From NCBI RefSeq assembly GCF_014306095.1, contig NZ_JACRWC010000027.1, positions 1-20,010 of the forward strand: 20,010 nucleotides of DNA, given 5' to 3'. The DNA is from Lentihominibacter faecis. GTDB taxonomy: Bacteria > Bacillota > Clostridia > Peptostreptococcales > Anaerovoracaceae. The notes beneath the pieces are model-generated. The model searched no databases, was not told the origin of the DNA, and saw only the letters and a list, made by a program, of their open reading frames with translations. This document shows, in pieces, positions 14,983 through 20,010 of this stretch. The translations under genes and the position numbers were made by a program. Position 1 is the first letter of the stretch. Each line of letters opens with the position of its first letter.

Positions 14983-16110
14983 ATGACATATACAGAACAT
15001 TTCCAGAAAATCGTGGAAGACCAGCTGGCGAGAGTAGAAAAACTCAAGAATTCCAGCCCGGTTCCCGATTTTGCTGCAAAAGAAAAAATCATCATCGGAA
15101 CGATCGATGGCGACGGCATCGGTCCGGTGATCATGGATTCCTGCCGCGCGATCCTGGAAAAACTGCTGGCAGATGATATCGCTTCCGGCAAGATCGAACT
15201 GAGAAAAATCGAAGGACTGACCATCGAAAACCGTATCGCCAAGATGGAAACGGTGCCTGCTGATGTGCTGGCAGCCATCAAAGAATGTGATCTGCTGCTG
15301 AAAGGCCCAACGACAACACCAGGCAAAGGCGACAATCTGCCTAACATCGAGAGTGCCAATGTAACTCTCAGGAGAGAACTGGATCTCTTCGCCAATGTAA
15401 GGCCTGTTGTGATCCCGGAAAAAAATATCGACTGGATCTTTTACAGAGAAAATACAGAAGGCGAGTATGCACTGGGAAGCCGCGGCGTAGAGATCAATGA
15501 CGATATCTCCATCGACTTCAAGGTGACGACGACGATCGGAACGACCAGACTGGCGAAAGCCGCTTTTGAATATGCGAAAAACAACGGAAACAAGAATGTT
15601 TCCATCGTGACCAAGGCGAATATCATGAAGAAAACTGACGGTAAATTCCTCAGCCTCTGCTACGATGTTGCCAAGGATTACCCGCAGATCAAGACCGACG
15701 ACTGGTATGTAGATATCATGGCAGCCAACCTGGTTAACGATCAGATCAACAGCAATTTCAACGTATTCATCCTGCCGAATCTGTATGGCGATATCATTAC
15801 CGATGAAGCGGCACAGCTGCAGGGCGGCGTAGGAACTGCCGGAAGTGCCAATATCGGTGGCAGATACGCTATGTTTGAGGCGATTCATGGATCCGCACCT
15901 CGTATGGTGGAAGATGGTATTGCGGAATACGCCAACCCGGCCAGCATCAACCGTGCGGCTGTTATGATGCTGCGTCACATCGGATTCACAGACCAGGCTG
16001 CAGCTCTGGAAAAAGTCCTGGATGAAGCACAGGATGCCCTCAGCCTTCCGGGCGACGGGACCGGCAACACAGCAGAAGACTTCACCGAATTCGTGCTGCA
16101 GAGGATCTGA
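14983..16110 (+). CDS. icd: Isocitrate dehydrogenase (isocitrate/isopropylmalate dehydrogenase family)
   Basis: 375 residues. It oxidises and decarboxylates isocitrate to 2-oxoglutarate. Family features: TIDGDGIGP near the N-terminus, the substrate loop S124-A-N126-VTLRRELDLFANVRP with R130/R131/R140, catalytic Y162 (NTEGEY) and K211 (TKANIMK), metal-binding D244, D270 and D274 (NLYGDIITDEAAQ), and the nucleotide motif HGSAP (302-306). The S-x-N pattern and the aconitase neighbour favour isocitrate over isopropylmalate. The two residues after HGSAP are R-M; NADP enzymes usually have K-Y and NAD enzymes D/E-I/L, so cofactor choice cannot be read off. GGGAGG at 14971-14976 sets the ATG at 14983, 75 nt after acn. 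The downstream regulator starts 2 nt after the stop. Confidence 0.93.
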   Translation: MTYTEHFQKIVEDQLARVEKLKNSSPVPDFAAKEKIIIGTIDGDGIGPVIMDSCRAILEKLLADDIASGKIELRKIEGLTIENRIAKMETVPADVLAAIKECDLLLKGPTTTPGKGDNLPNIESANVTLRRELDLFANVRPVVIPEKNIDWIFYRENTEGEYALGSRGVEINDDISIDFKVTTTIGTTRLAKAAFEYAKNNGNKNVSIVTKANIMKKTDGKFLSLCYDVAKDYPQIKTDDWYVDIMAANLVNDQINSNFNVFILPNLYGDIITDEAAQLQGGVGTAGSANIGGRYAMFEAIHGSAPRMVEDGIAEYANPASINRAAVMMLRHIGFTDQAAALEKVLDEAQDALSLPGDGTGNTAEDFTEFVLQRI

Positions 16111-16112
16111 TC

Positions 16113-16778
16113 ATGGTAACGTATAAATTCCCCGGGGATAAGGAAAAAAACGGCGGACCGATTTCCAATTCCCTTCTTTCCAAGCTGCAGAAAGATATAT
16201 TAACGGGGAAACTGAAAGCCGGTCAGAAGCTGACCGAACAGGAACTCTGCAGGGAATACGAAGTCAGCAGGACTCCGGTACGTGAAGCTCTGCGTCAGCT
16301 GGAAACTGACGGCCTTGTGGAAAATATCTTAAACCGCGGAGCCTTCGTGATCGGCATGAGCGAGCAGGACTATGAGGACATGTTTGAGATGCGAAAGATC
16401 TATGAGATCCAGGCGGTCAAGTGGGCGATCGAGCGGATCACAGAAGAAGAAATGGACCGGCTGGAAGAGACCTTTGAGTTTATGGAATTCTACACTCTGC
16501 GAAAGGACATCGACAAGATGCTGACCATCAACACCGGATTTCATCAGGTCATTTACGAAGCGTCCCATAACCGAATGCTTCGCAAATTGCTGTCCTCGTA
16601 CCAGAGCTTTCTCAAGTACAAGGGTGCTGAAGCGGTTTATGAAGACGATTATCTTCAGACCGTTCTCGAAGAACATCGCGACATCTTTAAAGCCTTCAAG
16701 GACAAAGACGTCAAAGCCGGCGCTCTGGCAATGGAGAATCACATCGATCGTGCAAAGGAGCGGCGCTGCGGACTATAG
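16113..16778 (+). CDS. GntR-family transcriptional regulator with FCD domain
   Basis: 221 residues. The N-terminal winged helix (about 16-80) has the typical LTEQELCREYEVSRTPVREA pattern. The FCD ligand domain (about 85-215) shows H144 (TGFHQVIYEAS), H188 (EEHRDIF) and H210 (MENHIDRA), the three His of the family's metal/ligand site; the usual Asp four residues before the first His is N140 here. Relatives sense small carboxylates, so citrate or a related acid is a fair guess for the effector. The ATG lies 2 nt after icd with GAGG at 16101-16104, so it is co-transcribed. The dyad at 12944-12965 is the likely operator. The 3' end overlaps the first copy of a 33-bp tandem repeat. Confidence 0.9.
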   Translation: MVTYKFPGDKEKNGGPISNSLLSKLQKDILTGKLKAGQKLTEQELCREYEVSRTPVREALRQLETDGLVENILNRGAFVIGMSEQDYEDMFEMRKIYEIQAVKWAIERITEEEMDRLEETFEFMEFYTLRKDIDKMLTINTGFHQVIYEASHNRMLRKLLSSYQSFLKYKGAEAVYEDDYLQTVLEEHRDIFKAFKDKDVKAGALAMENHIDRAKERRCGL

Positions 16779-16827
16779 GCGTGCCAGCCGTTTCGGCGCT
16801 GCGGAGTTTAGGTGTACCAGCCGTTTC
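16762..16827 (+). repeat. 33-bp tandem duplication at the end of the GntR gene
   Basis: Two adjacent 33-bp units, 16762-16794 and 16795-16827, match at 29 of 33 positions. The first contains the gene's last codons and its TAG; the second is non-coding. The second copy is probably a duplicated gene tail. Between here and 16980 there is also a 10-bp hairpin (TTATGATTTT, 16849-16858, with AAAATCATAA, 16877-16886) and no gene. Confidence 0.8.
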
Positions 16828-16979
16828 AGCGCGTCCACCGACACGTTTTTATGATTTTGCAGACTGCTTTCTTGTAAAAATCATAATGATCGCAGACTAG
16901 CGTTCTGCAAAGAGCGCTTCAACGGCGCTTCTCTGCAAAACGCTTCATCCCGAGTGGCAGACGATTACAATATCATAAC

Positions 16980-17037
16980 AAAAAAGAGCTGATAGCCCTG
17001 GTGATTCCCAATGATGAGTCTCCAGGGCTTCTTTTTT
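16980..17037. terminator. Terminator after the acn-icd-gntR operon
   Basis: AGCCCTGG (16994-17001) pairs with CCAGGGCT (17022-17029), followed by TCTTTTTT to 17037. AAAAAAGA at 16980-16987 mirrors the T-run, so it may work in both directions. It lies about 200 nt after the regulator's stop codon. From 17038 to 17220 I see nothing I can support. Confidence 0.8.
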
Positions 17038-17220
17038 GTGAAAAATCTTGCGGGCGAAAGGCTGTAATCGTGAACACTATGATTTGCAAGTGTGAAATCC
17101 CCTCAAAAGTTGAATTGCAAAATTTAACTAATTTGACTGCAATTCGCAGAACTCTGCCTTTCTGGTACAAAATGACTAGGTTGGATCAGATCGGATCGCC
17201 AGTTGCTCTGGCTTGGATCA

Positions 17221-17489
17221 CCTGTAATCTGTTTCAGTCACTTTAACCTTCTTACAGGCATGGAACTGACTGAAAACAAGCTGCAGCAGCATTGCGGTAA
17301 TGACTTCCCAAAAGTGTGAAGCAATAAAATCCGGCCACTCCATTTTATTTTCAGTCAATCTGGTGGGCTCAGCACTGAAAAACTGACTGAAACAGCTCAG
17401 GGAAGACTTCCTCGCACACAATTCCCATAACTCCTGTAAACACATTTCAGTCAGTTCCGGCATTGCATACAGAGCAAACTGACTGAAAT
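17221..17489. repeat. Palindrome array, family B (TTTCAGTCA / TGACTGAAA), array 1
   Basis: Three units of facing 9-nt arms: 17232-17240/17267-17275, 17349-17357/17384-17392 and 17445-17453/17480-17488. All six arms are exact and all three interiors are exactly 26 nt, though the interiors differ from one another apart from a shared final AC. The third helix extends to 12 bp (ATTTCAGTCAGT with ACTGACTGAAAT). CCTGTAA precedes units 1 and 3, and ACTCC precedes units 2 and 3. In unit 1, CCTGTAA (17221-17227) is complementary to TTACAGG inside the interior (17252-17258). The array lies between the operon terminator and the promoter of the surface gene at 17654. No coding frame is supported in it. 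Confidence 0.85.
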
Positions 17490-17559
17490 CGTTTTTTATA
17501 GTACAATGTAAAAATTGACTAAAAAGCGCGAAATAACAGTAAAAAAGCGCGGATCTCTA

Positions 17560-17588
17560 TTGAACGATACAGAGGGGGGTGATAAAAT
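17560..17588 (+). promoter_or_regulatory. Promoter of the beta-helix surface protein gene
   Basis: TTGAAC (17560-17565), 17 nt, TAAAAT (17583-17588). The implied leader is about 60 nt to the ATG at 17654. Two AAAAAGCGCG copies (17521-17530 and 17542-17551) lie upstream and could be regulator sites. Confidence 0.55.
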
Positions 17589-17653
17589 AGGAGAAGCGTC
17601 GATTGGGAGAGAGATTAAATCGGATAATGCTTTGGAAATATGGAGGAGATATT

Positions 17654-19519
17654 ATGAAGAAGCGAATACTGAGTCTGCTTATGACGTTTTGCGTAGCGGT
17701 ATGTTTCGTACCAACGCTGGCATTTGCGAACGAGGCACCGACACAGACGGTGGTAACGATTGATGTGGGCGGAAAAAATGTGGATACTACAGAGTATAAG
17801 ATCGATGATACCCGCATTATCCTAAGGTCTAGAGATTCGGTTTTATATGAGCTTACAGGAACAACGGATAAAAAGATAAGTGTCTGGGGCAGTAATAATG
17901 CCGCTGATATCGACCAGGCCTTTTACATTAAACTGAACACTGTCACTGTAAATGGTGGAATTGAAGTTGTGAACAGTCCGGTCAAGATGGTGATTGATGT
18001 TCCAAAAGGAACAACCAATAATATCAATAGAGTTAGTGCTAATGATTTAACCATTAAAGGTAGTGGTATTTTAAATGCTTCTTATTTTGATGTAACACAG
18101 AAAACCAAAACCAGCTATATGCCAAGTGCACTGCATATTACGGATACGACGATTAACGTAAAATGCAAAAAAAATAGATCGTGTGAATTTAATGGACCAT
18201 GTGTGCTGGATGGATCGGCAAATGTAACATATGTCGGAGGAGGCAGTTATGCTCCGTTACAGGTTGGAGTAAAAGCTGACGATACCACACATTCTCTAAC
18301 CTTAAAAGATAATGCAAAGCTTTATTGCTTACAGGATAATATGGGAACGCCAGCATCGTATTCCGTAAGCGGATTAGAGTTATTTAATGGGGCTACTTTA
18401 AAGGTAGAGGGAAATAGTTATCTGGAAGCGCAAGGAAAAGATTCTTCAGGAAGCTATTTAGGAAGTGCGATTGCTTCTGAGAATGATATTATAGTGGAAG
18501 ACAATGCTACGATCAACGCTAACGCTTATGGTGTTGCAATCAACACTTGGGGGAATGTGAAAGCAACAGGCGGAAAAATCATTGCTAAAAGTTCCCGTTC
18601 AAATGGTATTTTTGCAGAGCAGAATATTGAAATCAAAAATGTAGAAGCCGAAGTGGAAGGTTACCATCCCGCGCTTTATGGAAAGGGAGGTGTTTCCGTT
18701 GAAAACAGCAAAGTGACTGCAGAGGCTGATGATGTAGCCATTTATTCTCCGGCCAAAGTAACTATCACAAACAGTATTATCAAGGCAACTAGTCCGGATA
18801 ATTATGACGGTATTCGTGGAAATACTGGCACTAAAATTTCAGGCTCTTGGATCGAAACTTCCGGCGATGAGACCTTTGCTGATGAACCTAATCCCATCAC
18901 CAACAGTGTCCTCTTCAATGGAAACAACGGTAAGACCATTGGCAATCCCCAGATTCCGGGTGATGTGACTGTAGGAAAAGACATGACTCTGGATATTGCC
19001 AAGGATACATCCATCACAGTTCCGGATAAAAAGACCTTCACCAACCATGGTAAAATCGATGTGAAGGGCACTTTCACTAAGGAAGAGGGCGGAACTGTTA
19101 TCTGTGACAGTCACTCTGGCGGCACAGCTACTTGCGTGAAGAAAGCGACATGTGATGTATGCCAGGCAGAGTACGGCGACATTGACTTTAACAACCACGA
19201 AGGACTGAAGTACGTGGAAGCCAAGGCAGCGACGAAAGAGCAGGAAGGCAACATCGAATACTGGTACTGCGAAGACTGCGGCAAGTATTTTGCAGATAAA
19301 GGGGGCGAAAAGGAAATCGCACAGGCAGATACCGTGATCGCAAAACTTCCAGCTGACCCGGCGGCAGATAAGAACAAAGATCAGAATGCAGGGGATAAGA
19401 AAAACGATGCCTCCGCAGCTACCGGAGACGACAGTAACCTCGCTCTCTGGGCGGCACTGCTTCTGCTCAGCGGATGCGCAGCAGGCGGTACAGTTCTTTA
19501 CAGAAGAAAGCAGAACTAA
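17654..19519 (+). CDS. Secreted, sortase-type surface protein with beta-helix-like body
   Basis: 621 residues. The signal peptide is MKKRILSLLMTFCVAVCFVP with a likely cut after AFA (about 25). Residues about 30-470 have short repeated turns of alternating hydrophobic strands and Asn/Gly corners (VTITNSIIKATSPDNYDGIRG), as in right-handed parallel beta helices of adhesins and carbohydrate-binding proteins. From C484 comes a Cys-pair module (GGTATCVKKATCDVCQ, then YWYCEDCGKYF) that I associate with clostridial surface proteins. A charged Lys/Asp/Ala linker leads to ATGDDSN (589-595), a membrane segment and RRKQN, a sorting signal lacking LP. GGAGGAG at 17642-17648 decides the start; an in-frame ATG at 17603 would bury the signal peptide. 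The 5' two thirds is much more AT-rich than the 3' third. Ligand unknown; a single gene flanked by family B palindromes. Confidence 0.85.
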   Translation: MKKRILSLLMTFCVAVCFVPTLAFANEAPTQTVVTIDVGGKNVDTTEYKIDDTRIILRSRDSVLYELTGTTDKKISVWGSNNAADIDQAFYIKLNTVTVNGGIEVVNSPVKMVIDVPKGTTNNINRVSANDLTIKGSGILNASYFDVTQKTKTSYMPSALHITDTTINVKCKKNRSCEFNGPCVLDGSANVTYVGGGSYAPLQVGVKADDTTHSLTLKDNAKLYCLQDNMGTPASYSVSGLELFNGATLKVEGNSYLEAQGKDSSGSYLGSAIASENDIIVEDNATINANAYGVAINTWGNVKATGGKIIAKSSRSNGIFAEQNIEIKNVEAEVEGYHPALYGKGGVSVENSKVTAEADDVAIYSPAKVTITNSIIKATSPDNYDGIRGNTGTKISGSWIETSGDETFADEPNPITNSVLFNGNNGKTIGNPQIPGDVTVGKDMTLDIAKDTSITVPDKKTFTNHGKIDVKGTFTKEEGGTVICDSHSGGTATCVKKATCDVCQAEYGDIDFNNHEGLKYVEAKAATKEQEGNIEYWYCEDCGKYFADKGGEKEIAQADTVIAKLPADPAADKNKDQNAGDKKNDASAATGDDSNLALWAALLLLSGCAAGGTVLYRRKQN

Positions 19520-19556
19520 TTCTGTCATAGAAAAAACTTAAAAATGTAAAATAGAA

Positions 19557-19620
19557 GGAGCTTTCCCATTGGATTTCGCAGATCACTACTGCAATCCCGA
19601 TGAGGAAAGCTCCCTTTTAT
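19557..19620 (+). terminator. Terminator after the beta-helix surface gene
   Basis: GGAGCTTTCC (19557-19566) pairs perfectly with GGAAAGCTCC (19604-19613), followed by CTTTTATT. Inside, GGATT (19571-19575) pairs with AATCC (19593-19597) and GCAG (19578-19581) with CTGC (19589-19592), giving a long branched-free hairpin. Confidence 0.85.
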
Positions 19621-19630
19621 TATAGGGCAA

Positions 19631-19663
19631 TCAAGGTTTTTTAGGATTTGTCTAAAGTTCTTT
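19631..19663. repeat. Conserved 33-nt motif, copy 2
   Basis: This is the counterpart of 9775-9807, at the equivalent place after the terminator of the other surface gene (24 of 33 identical, all changes transitions). The internal palindrome is GGATTTGTCT here, which can still pair if G-U pairs are allowed. From 19664 to 19834 there are small hairpins (for example CGAAT/ATTCG at 19745-19756) but no gene. Confidence 0.55.
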
Positions 19664-19834
19664 ATGTGAAATCGACTAGATTGTATTAAGTCTGCTCATT
19701 AGCAGCTTGATTGGCAGCTCTTGCTTATAACACTTTATGAAGCACGAATTCATTCGTAACAACATGATGATATTTTTTAGCCACAGGTGTTACAAAAAAA
19801 GATTGACCACAACACCCTCTTAGTTTATAAAAAC

Positions 19835-20010
19835 TGACTGAAAACAGAAGGAAAGTATGAAGTCCAATCATTGGGATCTTTATGGCTTGGGCCACCCGCA
19901 CTCCGTTTCAGTTACTTTAACTCGCTTATAGATATAGGACTGACTGAAACAAGGTTACAAGAACATCGCAGCGACTTTATCCCAAGTGAAAGAAGCAAGA
20001 CAATCCTGTC
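19835..20010. repeat. Palindrome array, family B, array 2 (runs off the window)
   Basis: TGACTGAAA at 19835-19843 is a lone right arm with no recognisable left arm 26 nt before it. A full unit follows 62 nt later: TTTCAGTTA (19906-19914, one base off) and TGACTGAAA (19941-19949), again with exactly 26 nt between. From about 19905 to 20010 the sequence aligns with 17231-17337, including interior and right flank (shared CTTTAAC, ACTGACTGAAA, GACTT, AAGTG, GAAGCAA, ATCC), so these are diverged copies of one unit. More units may lie beyond 20010. Confidence 0.75.

Noticed and set aside
16944..16950. TTCATCC as a stray family A half-site
   Set aside because: A single 7-nt match without a partner arm at about 26 nt; expected by chance.
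17001..17246. 81-codon rightward frame starting in the terminator
   Set aside because: It starts inside the terminator hairpin, has no Shine-Dalgarno, and ends in the first palindrome arm; no recognisable protein features.
17221..17489. Integron attC sites
   Set aside because: The arms do not carry the GTTRRRY / RYYYAAC core sites, several units lie side by side without cassettes between, and no integrase is visible.
19756..19793. GTAACA, 26 nt, TGTTAC as a third palindrome family
   Set aside because: The spacing matches, but there is one copy with 6-nt arms that do not begin TTTCA; too weak alone.

Overview
The window looks like chromosomal DNA of a low-to-mid GC anaerobic Bacillota, most likely a clostridial lineage such as the Anaerovoracaceae / Clostridiales Family XIII group. 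That placement is inference. It rests on Gram-positive sortase-type surface proteins with Spy0128/FctA-like pilin repeats, strong AGGAGG-type ribosome binding sites, a short clostridial-type aconitase, and C-terminal TGD(N/D)xN sorting signals.

Layout. 1-1300: a Mrp/NBP35-type Fe-S carrier ATPase with a Cys/Gly-rich N-terminus, with promoter and terminator. 1412-2305: a stand-alone PD-(D/E)XK nuclease-like protein behind a leader with two tandem hairpins. 2545-9702: a very large secreted surface protein (VWA domain plus about eleven pilin-type isopeptide repeats and a sorting signal), split by one in-frame TAG at 7171-7173 although the frame stays open for 842 more codons. 9703-10580: a non-coding stretch with a strong terminator, a short conserved motif and an array of spaced palindromes (family A, TTTCATCC / GGATGAAA). 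10581-11480: a coiled-coil protein built from two kinds of tandem DNA repeats. 11549-12795: a leftward two-gene ThrE-type threonine/serine exporter. 12918-16778: a rightward aconitase - isocitrate dehydrogenase - GntR/FCD regulator operon, which would carry citrate to 2-oxoglutarate, with a dyad over the promoter. 16779-17653: a second non-coding stretch with another palindrome array (family B, TTTCAGTCA / TGACTGAAA). 17654-19519: a second secreted, sortase-type protein with a beta-helix-like body. 19520-20010: terminator, the same short conserved motif as at 9775, and another family B array running out of the window.

The most unusual content is non-coding. Two palindrome families lie next to the two surface-protein genes and share one plan: an 8-9 nt arm beginning TTTCA, a variable interior of about 26 nt, and the complementary arm ending TGAAA. 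In family B the interior is exactly 26 nt in all four units. The arms differ between families after TTTCA, but both sides change together. A 33-nt motif follows the terminators of both surface genes and differs between them only by transitions. Diverged copies of one family B unit lie on both sides of the beta-helix surface gene. I do not recognise this system. Structured RNA, spaced protein-binding dyads, or recombination sites that mobilise surface-gene cassettes are all possible. No transposase, recombinase, sortase, tRNA, rRNA or CRISPR-Cas gene is visible in the window.
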